In this document: one piece after another, positions 24,309 to 32,451 of the stretch | Layout: every line of letters begins with the position of its first letter | Numbering within the stretch: position 1 is the stretch's first letter | Assembly: GCA_902634325.1 (NCBI GenBank) | Contig: CACPJP010000002.1 | Span: 1 to 64,000, forward strand | Length of the DNA stretch: 64,000 nt | DNA from: an uncultured Pelagibacteraceae bacterium | GTDB taxonomy: Bacteria > Pseudomonadota > Alphaproteobacteria > Pelagibacterales > Pelagibacteraceae | Direction: 5' to 3' | Position numbers and translations under genes: made by a program | The notes under the pieces: model-generated | What the model saw: the letters and a program-made list of their open reading frames with translations, nothing else | Databases searched by the model: none | What the model was told of the DNA's origin: nothing

Positions 24309-24872
24309 ATGAAAATACAAGGAAATGAAATCAAACCTGGAATGATTATTGAGCTTAATAATGATCACTGGACAGTTCTTAAAGCCCAACATGTTAAGCC
24401 TGGTAAAGGCGGTGCTTTTAATCAAGTGGAATTAAAAAGTCTTACAAAAGGAACGAAGCTCAATCAGAGATTCAGATCTAGCGAAAATATTGAAAGAACT
24501 CAACTTGAGGAAAAGGAATTTAATTTTTTATACTCTGATGATAGTGGATGTTTTTTCATGGACCCGGAAAATTTTGAACAAATTTCTCTTAAGAAAGAAT
24601 TGTTAGGAGAAAAGTTGAAACTTTTAAGTGAAAATCTAAAAGTAACAATATCTTTTCTTGAAGAGAAACCGCTTTCCGTAGATTTGCCAACAAATATTGA
24701 ATGTGAAATTGAAAGCACAGAAGGAGTGGTTAAAGGACAGACTGCAGCTTCTTCGTATAAACCTGCCAAACTAAAAAATGGTTTGGATATTATGGTTCCT
24801 CCTTTTGTGGAAGAAGGAAATAAAATAATATTAGATACAAGAACTCTAGAATATATAAAAAAAATAAATTAA
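24309..24872 (+). CDS. efp: Elongation factor P
   Basis: 'KIQGNEIKPGMIIELNNDHWTVLKAQHVKPGKGGAFNQVELKSLTKGTK'. Confidence 0.97.
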   Translation: MKIQGNEIKPGMIIELNNDHWTVLKAQHVKPGKGGAFNQVELKSLTKGTKLNQRFRSSENIERTQLEEKEFNFLYSDDSGCFFMDPENFEQISLKKELLGEKLKLLSENLKVTISFLEEKPLSVDLPTNIECEIESTEGVVKGQTAASSYKPAKLKNGLDIMVPPFVEEGNKIILDTRTLEYIKKIN

Positions 24873-25651
24873 TGAAGATCAATTCTCCCCAGATTAACAT
24901 GATGTACAAAGCCTGCATGAAAGCTTCAAAAGTTTTAATCAGAGATTTTGGTGAACTTGAAAAACTTCAAGTTTCAGAAAAGGGTCTGGGAGACTTTGTA
25001 ACAGCTTCGGATAAACGTGTAGAAAAAATAATAATAGGTGAACTTGAGAAATCAGAATATTCATTTTTAACTGAAGAGACCGGATTAATAGAAGGAAAAT
25101 ATAAAGATAAAAGATGGATCATTGACCCAATAGACGGAACATTTAATTTTCTAAATGGCTTACCCCATTTTGCTATTTCGATTGGTTACGAAGAAAATGG
25201 AGAGATAGTTTCTGGAATAATTTTCGATCCTATAAAAAATGAGATGTTTTCTGCTCATAAAGGATCGGGTGCTTATTTAAATAATTTTAGAACTAGAGTC
25301 TCAAATAAATCTGATTTTAAAAATGCATGCTTAGTACATGGTGGGCCCAAAGGTACTAGCAAAGCAAGAGAATCTATATTAGATGAATACAAAAAAATCT
25401 CTATGAAAACAAATACTAACATAAGAAAATCTGGAAGTGCCGCACTAGATCTCGCCTATGTAGCAGCAGGAAGATATGATGGCTACTGGCAGAGAGAATT
25501 AAACTATTGGGATATAGCAGCAGGTATAATTATAGTCAAAGAATCTGGGGGATTTGTAGAAAACCTCAAAGAAGAAGGTTTTGATAAAGAAAAAGTTGAT
25601 ATCATTGCAAGTAACTCAAAAATACATAAAGAATTGAGAAATTTTTTATAA
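24872..25651 (+). CDS. suhB: Inositol monophosphatase family protein
   Basis: 'FLTEETG', 'RWIIDPIDGTFNFLNGLPHFAISIGYE', 'WDIAAGIIIVKESGG'. Confidence 0.93.
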   Translation: MKINSPQINMMYKACMKASKVLIRDFGELEKLQVSEKGLGDFVTASDKRVEKIIIGELEKSEYSFLTEETGLIEGKYKDKRWIIDPIDGTFNFLNGLPHFAISIGYEENGEIVSGIIFDPIKNEMFSAHKGSGAYLNNFRTRVSNKSDFKNACLVHGGPKGTSKARESILDEYKKISMKTNTNIRKSGSAALDLAYVAAGRYDGYWQRELNYWDIAAGIIIVKESGGFVENLKEEGFDKEKVDIIASNSKIHKELRNFL

Positions 25652-25695
25652 AAAAATATTGAGCAAATTAAAATAGTATTATAATAATCGTTGAA

Positions 25696-25923
25696 ATGAA
25701 AAAGAAAATCCACCCAAATTATCATAAGATAAATGTTGTAATGACTGATGGTTCAAAATTTGAAACAAAGTCAACGTGGGGTAAAGAGGGTGATACACTG
25801 AAGCTAGATATTGACCCCAAGTCTCATTCTGCATGGACAGGTGGTACTCAAAAAATTTTAGATAAAGGAAGAGTAAGTAAATATAACAAAAAATTTGTTA
25901 ACCTAAGAAAAAAGAAGAATTAA
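25696..25923 (+). CDS. rpmE: 50S ribosomal protein L31
   Basis: '[28 protein letters not shown]...[10 protein letters not shown]'. Confidence 0.95.
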   Translation: MKKKIHPNYHKINVVMTDGSKFETKSTWGKEGDTLKLDIDPKSHSAWTGGTQKILDKGRVSKYNKKFVNLRKKKN

Positions 25924-25929
25924 ATAATT

Positions 25930-26544
25930 ATGTCAGAAGTACCATTTATGCCGAAGGCAACTGCTGTTTGGCTAGTAGAAAACACTACACTAAGTTTTAG
26001 ACAGATTGCAAATTTTTGTAATCTGCATGAATTGGAAGTAAAAGGCATCGCTGACGGGGATGTCGCAAAGGGTATAAAAGCTTACAATCCAATTTTAGCT
26101 GGCCAACTAACTCGAGAAGAGATTGATCTTTGCTCTAAAGACCATGGTAGACCCTTAAAATTAATAAAAAAAAATCAAGAAGAAGTTGTTGTATCAAAAG
26201 AAAGAAAGAAGGCTCGCTATACACCATTATCAAAAAGGAAGGATAGGCCAGACTCGGTTTTATGGCTTGTTAAAAATTTTTCTCAACTTTCCGATGGCCA
26301 GATAGCCAAGTTGGTGGGAAGCACCAAAGGTACTGTTGGTTTAATAAGAAATAGAACCTACTGGAACTTTTCAAACTTGACAGCTAGAGATCCTGTGATT
26401 TTAGGCTTGTGTAGCCAATTACAATTTCAAAAAGCTGTAGAAAAAGCTGATAGAAGAGTAAAGAGAGAAAAAAAATTAAAAGAAAAAGAGAAGAAATTAA
26501 AAGAAAAAGAAGAAGCAATAGAAAAAACGAATGACATCAATTAA
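25930..26544 (+). CDS. DUF1013 protein (TrcR-like cell-cycle regulator)
   Basis: 'MPKATAVWLVENTTLSFRQIANFCNLHELEVKGIADGDVAKGIKAYNPI' matches the alphaproteobacterial DUF1013 family. Confidence 0.9.
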   Translation: MSEVPFMPKATAVWLVENTTLSFRQIANFCNLHELEVKGIADGDVAKGIKAYNPILAGQLTREEIDLCSKDHGRPLKLIKKNQEEVVVSKERKKARYTPLSKRKDRPDSVLWLVKNFSQLSDGQIAKLVGSTKGTVGLIRNRTYWNFSNLTARDPVILGLCSQLQFQKAVEKADRRVKREKKLKEKEKKLKEKEEAIEKTNDIN

Positions 26545-27019
26545 AGAGCCCACTGTTGGTATAATAATGGGTAGCAAATCCGACTGGGAAATAATGAAGA
26601 ATACTTGTGATATTTTTAAACTTTTTAAAATAAAGTTTGATGTAAGAGTGATATCTGCGCATAGAACACCCAAAAGATTAGAAAAATTTATTTATGAAGC
26701 TGAAAAAAAAGATTACGAAGTGATTATTGCGGCTGCTGGTGGAGCAGCACATCTCGCTGGTGTAACAGCTGCCTTGACAACTATACCTGTACTAGGCGTA
26801 CCAATGCCCAGTGTCACAAATGGTATAGACAGCCTTCTGTCAACAGTACAAATGCCAGCTGGTGTTCCGGTAGCAACCTTAGCCATTGGGAAGGCGGGAG
26901 CCAAAAATTCAGCGTTATTTGCTGTTGCTATTTTAAGTCGAAAATATCCAGAAATTAAACACAAACTAAAAAAATATAGATCCGAATTTGAAAACAAAAT
27001 TCCAAAAAGACCTTATTAA
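26531..27019 (+). CDS. purE: N5-carboxyaminoimidazole ribonucleotide mutase
   Basis: '[16 protein letters not shown]', '[11 protein letters not shown]', '[27 protein letters not shown]'. Confidence 0.97.
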   Translation: MTSIKEPTVGIIMGSKSDWEIMKNTCDIFKLFKIKFDVRVISAHRTPKRLEKFIYEAEKKDYEVIIAAAGGAAHLAGVTAALTTIPVLGVPMPSVTNGIDSLLSTVQMPAGVPVATLAIGKAGAKNSALFAVAILSRKYPEIKHKLKKYRSEFENKIPKRPY

Positions 27020-27084
27020 TTGAATCAGATCTAGACAATACCATTACATCGTGATAACTAGCACATTGAAATTACGGAGGATTT

Positions 27085-27279
27085 ATTAAAATAGACGTAA
27101 AAGATAATAATGTTGAACAGGCTTTAAGAATTCTTAAAAGAAAACTTCAGAAAGAAGGTTTTTTTAAAATTATTAAAATGAAAAGTAATTACGAAAAGCC
27201 TTCTGAAAAAAAGAAAAGAATCAGGCTCGAAAATCTTAAGAGAGTCAAAAAATTTCAGCGTCTAAGAAACAGAATATAA
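27085..27279 (+). CDS. rpsU: 30S ribosomal protein S21, predicted ATT start codon (not in the ORF track)
   Basis: Uninterrupted 64-codon frame: (M/I)KIDVKDNNVEQALRILKRKLQKEGFFKIIKMKSNYEKPSEKKKRIRLENLKRVKKFQRLRNRI*. ggagg SD at 27076-27080, ATT at 27085, in-frame TGA at 27067; no ATG/GTG/TTG near the N-terminus. Confidence 0.9.
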   Translation: MKIDVKDNNVEQALRILKRKLQKEGFFKIIKMKSNYEKPSEKKKRIRLENLKRVKKFQRLRNRI

Positions 27280-27305
27280 TCTTCAAAAAATTATAGGAGA
27301 GTATT

Positions 27306-27518
27306 ATGCCTTCAGGAAAGGTTAAGTGGTTTAATTCTAAAAAAGGATACGGTTTTATTACATTAGATGACAATAGTGAAAAGGATGTTTTTTTACATGT
27401 ATCTGCACTTGAAAAGTCAAAGTTTAGAGTTTTAAAAGAAAACCAGAAAATACAATTTGAAATAAAAGAGGAACGGGGTAAATTACAAGCAATAGACTTG
27501 AAAAGGCCCAAGAAATAA
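27306..27518 (+). CDS. Cold-shock domain protein (CspA family)
   Basis: 'GKVKWFNSKKGYGFITLDDNSEKDVFLHVSALEKS'. Confidence 0.95.
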   Translation: MPSGKVKWFNSKKGYGFITLDDNSEKDVFLHVSALEKSKFRVLKENQKIQFEIKEERGKLQAIDLKRPKK

Positions 27519-27522
27519 TTAT

Positions 27523-27599
<77 letters not shown>

Positions 27600-27681
27600 A
27601 TCATACCAACGTTTTTTTATTGTAGATGTTTTGTAGAAAGTTTTTCTGCCGTACTCCTGCCGTAACGTGAGGTGAATTTTT

Positions 27682-28512
27682 TCATTTAATTACTAATTCT
27701 AACGGAGAATGATCACTCAATCCATTTTCTCGATATTTGTGAAGATATTCTATAGATTTTATTATTAATTCCCTTGATGAAAAAAAATGATCAAACCGTC
27801 TTTTGGCAACCACTTTGCCTCTTCGTTCTATAACAAAGCTGTAAGCTTTCTCTGGTACAGGGTGAATCCGTCTATAAGCATCACTGAGATTAAATTCTTT
27901 TAAGCCTTCCAATATATTTCTCTCTCCTTGGTCCCAACGATTTCCACTTCCTCTTCTAAATATTTTTTTAAGTTTTGGCACTCCTTTCTTATTAATTTTC
28001 TGTGCAAAAGTACAAACTCCATATTTTAATAATTCATCCTGAGGAGTGTTAAAGTCACCACATAAAATTCTTTTTTTTTCTGTATGTTTAGCCAAACCTT
28101 TATAAAGACCCTCAAGTGTTTCTATCTTTTTCCATCTATTAGAAGAGCCTGGAGGAATATAAGTATTATAAAATTCGATTGTTTCATGGAGAATAGTAAT
28201 GTCCGCCGCTAAAATTCTTTCAGGCCAAGGTATATCAAATTCATTTTGTGATCTAAGTTTTAAATCATAATTAGTAGCAATCAATACGCCCAATCTTCTA
28301 GGTCCTTTCAATAAAGATTGGTCTGACATTAATTCAAAGCTATCTACGATGTTTTTATAACTCGACGATAGAATTTTTTTTATTATTTTTGATGATTCTA
28401 ATGTTATCTCTTGAAATGCAATAATATTAGGATTTCTATCCAACACAACTTTCATTTGTGAAGAAATTTTTTTTAATCTATATCCTAAATTCCAAGTCAA
28501 ACATTTAAACAT
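27682..28512 (-). CDS. Endonuclease/exonuclease/phosphatase (EEP) family protein
   Basis: 'LTWNLGYR', 'IIAFQEIT', 'LCGDFNTP', 'LSDHSPLEL' match the EEP catalytic motifs. Confidence 0.85.
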   Translation of the reverse strand: MFKCLTWNLGYRLKKISSQMKVVLDRNPNIIAFQEITLESSKIIKKILSSSYKNIVDSFELMSDQSLLKGPRRLGVLIATNYDLKLRSQNEFDIPWPERILAADITILHETIEFYNTYIPPGSSNRWKKIETLEGLYKGLAKHTEKKRILCGDFNTPQDELLKYGVCTFAQKINKKGVPKLKKIFRRGSGNRWDQGERNILEGLKEFNLSDAYRRIHPVPEKAYSFVIERRGKVVAKRRFDHFFSSRELIIKSIEYLHKYRENGLSDHSPLELVIK

Positions 28513-28535
28513 AATTTATTGAGATCTTAATCTAA

Positions 28536-29090
28536 TTATTTTATTGTTTTAGTTAAGAAATTTTTATAAAGATTTAAGGCATCATCTTTTAATTCAACTG
28601 GAAATATTTTCACTTTTTTATCTTTTTCAAACTCTTTGCCTACTTTTCTATAATCAACGTCTAAATAAGGATCATCTTTTGGTGTTTTTTGTCGATAGTG
28701 CAAACCCGTTGAATATCCATCATCATTTTTATACGAAATATACCAACAAACATATTCTTTTCCACTAATCATACTGCCGCCCACTTTTACTTTGCTACCA
28801 ACACAATTTTTTGACCAATCAAATTCTTTTTCTAATGTATGAAAAATCTCCTCGAGAAACTCTTGAGCTTTTGCACTTTTTCCACCTAAAATCTTTTTTG
28901 CACTCTTGGGAAATTTAGTTCTCATTTCTGTTTCAACAGCTTTAACTAGAGTTTCCCTTTCATAATCGCTTATGGATGGGTCATTATTAATATTATTAAA
29001 ATAATTTATAAGTCCTGCTTTAGAATTTTCTTGTGTTTGTATAAGATCTAAAACCCTTTGAACTTTTGGAGATATATTTTTATCACTCAT
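28536..29090 (-). CDS. Hypothetical protein
   Basis: 184-aa ORF, overlaps the next lipoprotein start by 1 nt; no family recognised. Confidence 0.6.
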   Translation of the reverse strand: MSDKNISPKVQRVLDLIQTQENSKAGLINYFNNINNDPSISDYERETLVKAVETEMRTKFPKSAKKILGGKSAKAQEFLEEIFHTLEKEFDWSKNCVGSKVKVGGSMISGKEYVCWYISYKNDDGYSTGLHYRQKTPKDDPYLDVDYRKVGKEFEKDKKVKIFPVELKDDALNLYKNFLTKTIK

Positions 29091-29392
29091 TAATCTAATA
29101 CGTTGTGTCCCCTGTTTACCAAACAGGTCTTGACTAATTTTTTATATCGCATTTCCATTTTGTCAGGAAGCCAAAGCATACCTGGTCGAATGTACCAGTT
29201 ATGAACTACTTTATATCCTTCCCATGCTTGATTAATATTTTCTTCAGCAATCTTTCTGCAAGTAGATAAATCGTCATTGTAGCGTTTAGAAACTCCATCT
29301 TTAGATCCTCGATGATCTACGACAGGTTTGTAACTTGTACAAGATACAACAATAATTAAACTCAATAATATAATAATTTTTCTAACGTACAA
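29090..29392 (-). CDS. Small lipoprotein, paralog 1 of a tandem triplet
   Basis: Lipobox 'IIVVSC'; motif 'YKPVVDHRGSKDGVSKRYNDDLSTCRKIAE'. Confidence 0.7.
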   Translation of the reverse strand: MYVRKIIILLSLIIVVSCTSYKPVVDHRGSKDGVSKRYNDDLSTCRKIAEENINQAWEGYKVVHNWYIRPGMLWLPDKMEMRYKKLVKTCLVNRGHNVLD

Positions 29393-29663
29393 CTGACCAG
29401 CCTCTTCCCGTTAAACAACGTTTTATGATTAACCCTCTGTCTGTTTCTTCGGGTAATAATAAAGTTTTTTCTATTTTATGTTGTGAGTCAGGAACTGTTT
29501 GTTCAGCAAGTTTTCTACAGGAAGAAAGATCATCATCATATCTTTCTAGATCTGCACCTTTCTTTTCAGAACCTCTAAAATCGATAACAGGTTTATAGTC
29601 GGCACAAGAGGAGATAAAAAATAATAGGACAATCAAACTACATATCTTTGTCCAGAATGACAT
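29382..29663 (-). CDS. Small lipoprotein, paralog 2 of a tandem triplet
   Basis: Lipobox 'FFISSC'; motif 'YKPVIDFRGSEKKGADLERYDDDLSSCRKLAE'. Confidence 0.7.
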   Translation of the reverse strand: MSFWTKICSLIVLLFFISSCADYKPVIDFRGSEKKGADLERYDDDLSSCRKLAEQTVPDSQHKIEKTLLLPEETDRGLIIKRCLTGRGWSVVR

Positions 29664-29886
29664 ATCCTCTTCCTTCCATGCATCTTTCAGTAAAGATACG
29701 AGTTTTCTTTTTATTTACATCTTGGTTGGCTGCAATTTCCTGGCATGTAAAAAGATCATCGTGGAAACGTTTAAGATCCGCACCTTTTAAATGAGATCCT
29801 CTGCTATCAATAATGGGTGTGTGACTGTAAGTACTACAAGCTGAAATAAAACCCAATACGAGTAATGTTATAATTGTTTTTTTCAT
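29638..29886 (-). CDS. Small lipoprotein, paralog 3 of a tandem triplet
   Basis: Lipobox 'FISAC'; motif 'TPIIDSRGSHLKGADLKRFHDDLFTCQEIA'. Confidence 0.7.
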   Translation of the reverse strand: MKKTIITLLVLGFISACSTYSHTPIIDSRGSHLKGADLKRFHDDLFTCQEIAANQDVNKKKTRIFTERCMEGRGYVILDKDM

Positions 29887-29904
29887 ATGTTAATCTTAAC
29901 TTAA

Positions 29905-30465
29905 TTAATAAGAGAGTAAAACCTGCTGATTAGTCTCATTTATTATTTTTAGACCGTTATTAATCATATAGTCTATAGATAAATTTGTCTTTGACCCTTT
30001 ATCATCAAGTAGCACTAAACAATTAGGATTAAGTTTTTTTTCAGCAAGTTTAAACTCCTCTAATTGATGTTTGTTGGCGCCTTCAAATTGTCCATCAAGT
30101 GAGTCTAAATATAAAAAATCAATTTTTTGGTTAAATTCAGCAAGAAATTTAAGACTATCATCAATATAAAAAGAGCAAAATTCTTTATTTTTTTTGCAGA
30201 AAAATTTTGCATTTGAAACATTTTTTTTCTCAATATCACATGTATGCAAATGACCATTTTTATATCGTGCATATTCGCTAAACAAAAGTGTACTCATCCC
30301 ATCTTTCCAGTTAAATTTTTTTATAAAAAAAAATTTAATTTTTCCTCTAGCTACACCAGTTTCTACTATTGTCTTAAGATTTCTTTCGTCTGCTAATTTC
30401 ATGGCAGTCTTGAAGCTTTCAAACCTAATATTTTTTGGATGATTAAATGACTCTAAAAATTTCAT
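29905..30465 (-). CDS. Class I SAM-dependent methyltransferase-like protein
   Basis: 'KTIVETGVARGK', 'HTCDIEKKNVSNAKFFC', 'IDFLYLDSLDGQFEGANKHQLEEFKLAEKKLNPNCLVLLDD'. Confidence 0.65.
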   Translation of the reverse strand: MKFLESFNHPKNIRFESFKTAMKLADERNLKTIVETGVARGKIKFFFIKKFNWKDGMSTLLFSEYARYKNGHLHTCDIEKKNVSNAKFFCKKNKEFCSFYIDDSLKFLAEFNQKIDFLYLDSLDGQFEGANKHQLEEFKLAEKKLNPNCLVLLDDKGSKTNLSIDYMINNGLKIINETNQQVLLSY

Positions 30466-30585
30466 AAATTCCTGCCGTAAATTTCAAGATTTTATTCTAC
30501 AATAATCTCTGACGTAAGCTAGACGTAAAGATTCTAAAATTTCAAAATTTGATATAGCTTTTTTGATGTGTTATGATAATTTTAC

Positions 30586-30656
30586 GAGCAGAAAGGTACA
30601 TGCGTCAGGCTCATAACCTGAAGGTCGTAGGTTCAAATCCTACCCCCACAACCAAT
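30586..30656 (+). pseudogene. Truncated tRNA-fMet remnant (attR-like)
   Basis: Matches the tRNA from the D-arm (gagcag...ggta) through the 3' CCA. Lacks the 5' acceptor strand and carries g->a at position 70. Confidence 0.85.
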
Positions 30657-30676
30657 TAGGTCGTTAAAAATATTTA

Positions 30677-31369
30677 ATGAGTAAAAATATTAAGAATTTA
30701 GGTACGGTACTTTTTTTTGGTAGAAAAGATTGCTTGTACTCTAAAAGAGTCAAAAATTTTTTACAGAAAAAAAGCAAAAAATTTTATTTTATTCAAAGTA
30801 AAAAAAAAGGAGAAAAGATTAGAAAAAAATATTTTAAATTGAAATATGATTACATTTTTTGTTTCAGAAGCTTTTATATTTTAAAAAAAAATCTATTAAA
30901 AAAAGTAAATAAGGAAGCAATAAACTTTCATCCTGGTCCACCAGAATACCGTGGCATTGGCTGTGTAAATTACGCTATATACGAAAATTCAAAATTTTAT
31001 GGCTGCACCTCTCACTTAATAAATGAAAAAATTGATAGTGGAAAAATTATTAATATAAAAAGATTTAGGATTAATAAAAAAGACGGTGTTCATGAAGTAT
31101 TGTTAAAAACTTATAAAATTATGACTAAACAAGCAATTTCAGTAATAAATCAAATAAATAAAAATCCAAAAAATATTAAAAAATGGATTAATAACAATAA
31201 AAATACTAAATGGTCAAAAAAAATAAGAAAATTAAAATATCTAAACAGATTTTACGAAATTAAAAAAAACATTAGCGAGAGAGATTTAATAAACAAAATA
31301 CGTGCCACAAATACCACTAAATTTAAACCATATATGTATATTCATGGCAAAAAAGTCATTTTGGAATAA
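30677..31369 (+). CDS. Formyltransferase-family protein (Fmt/PurN-like fold)
   Basis: 'AINFHPGPPEYRGIGCVNYAIYENSKFYGCTSHLINEKIDSGKIINIKRF'. Confidence 0.8.
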   Translation: MSKNIKNLGTVLFFGRKDCLYSKRVKNFLQKKSKKFYFIQSKKKGEKIRKKYFKLKYDYIFCFRSFYILKKNLLKKVNKEAINFHPGPPEYRGIGCVNYAIYENSKFYGCTSHLINEKIDSGKIINIKRFRINKKDGVHEVLLKTYKIMTKQAISVINQINKNPKNIKKWINNNKNTKWSKKIRKLKYLNRFYEIKKNISERDLINKIRATNTTKFKPYMYIHGKKVILE

Positions 31370-31413
31370 TAGTCATTTTAGGTTGCGTTATTATTGAAAT
31401 TTCTAACCTTCTT

Positions 31414-32451
31414 TTAATCTTCTATAAACGCGGAACTTTCCTTGTCTGAGTCTATACCCTGAAAATCCAACAATCCTTTTTGCAATATTTCAAATATTTC
31501 TTTATTGGAACTCCATGCGGCATATCTTATTGGTTTACTAAATATTCTTGGAAAAATATTATCAAATTCCTTGCCTCTATTGATTGCCCACATAAGGTCT
31601 ATGTTATTATTTATTGCCCATTTTACTATCATCATAGTCATGGCATTTTCGTGTGACTCATCGGTATGATAAGTGTAGAGAATATTTAGTCTTTTAATAT
31701 TTTTTATTGAGTAAATATGAACTATTGAAAAGTTGTTTTTGTATTCAAAGAAAAATATATCTTTCTTATAAGGACATTCCATTAATCTCCAGTTTAACCA
31801 TTTTTCATCCCTTATAATTTCTGCAAATTTAATATCCTTTTTGGATTTTCTAAGCTTAAATGAATCATTTATAATTTTAAAATTATTTTCAATTTTATAT
31901 GAATTTAAAGAATTATTTTTGTTATATTTTTTTTTTAAAAAATACCTAATTCCTGAATCAAAAAAGTTTAATTGTAAGTTTCTTAAAATAGGAACAAATT
32001 TCGTAAGATTAATTGGTCTTGCTAATCTTTTGGTATCAAAGTTATCCTTCCATCCTAATTTCTTTAAAACTCTCAAAGAATCAGGGCTACAAATAGCCAT
32101 TTGGTTCGGACAAATCTTCATCCATTCCTTGCTCAAAAGCTTACCAAGACCCTTTCCCTTAAATTCTGGTAAAACAGCATAATCTTGAAACCAAATTGCA
32201 GGTATTTTTTTTCCTAAAACATTTAGTTCAGTGGGCAAATAAGCTGCCTGTCCAATTATTTTATCATCAAGTGAAAGAATTATTGGCTCTGATTCATTTA
32301 GTCCTGATCTATACCACCACCGCCAATTATTAGTTAAAGATTTATATCTTTGAAAATAAGTTTTTTTATAAAAATCAGATAACTTGTTTATATCTACTTC
32401 GGAAATTTTATTTATTTTATATCTATCTAATAAATTATTTTTAGAATGCAT
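31414..32451 (-). CDS. GNAT-family N-acetyltransferase
   Basis: 'IWFQDYAVLPEFKGKGLGKLLSKEWMK' acetyl-CoA site. Start chosen at the internal Met to shorten the overlap with the upstream gene. Confidence 0.7.
   Translation of the reverse strand: MHSKNNLLDRYKINKISEVDINKLSDFYKKTYFQRYKSLTNNWRWWYRSGLNESEPIILSLDDKIIGQAAYLPTELNVLGKKIPAIWFQDYAVLPEFKGKGLGKLLSKEWMKICPNQMAICSPDSLRVLKKLGWKDNFDTKRLARPINLTKFVPILRNLQLNFFDSGIRYFLKKKYNKNNSLNSYKIENNFKIINDSFKLRKSKKDIKFAEIIRDEKWLNWRLMECPYKKDIFFFEYKNNFSIVHIYSIKNIKRLNILYTYHTDESHENAMTMMIVKWAINNNIDLMWAINRGKEFDNIFPRIFSKPIRYAAWSSNKEIFEILQKGLLDFQGIDSDKESSAFIED

Noticed and set aside
29382-29886. Lipoprotein trio as frameshifted pieces of one gene
   Set aside because: Each ORF has its own start, signal peptide, lipobox and complete motif, so they are separate paralogs.
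30603-30656. Second complete tRNA-fMet gene
   Set aside because: It lacks the 5' acceptor strand, has a disrupted D-loop and a C3-A70 mismatch; it is a fragment, not a tRNA.
31841-32182. 113-aa plus-strand ORF opposite the GNAT gene
   Set aside because: Antisense to a recognisable acetyltransferase; low-complexity composition.
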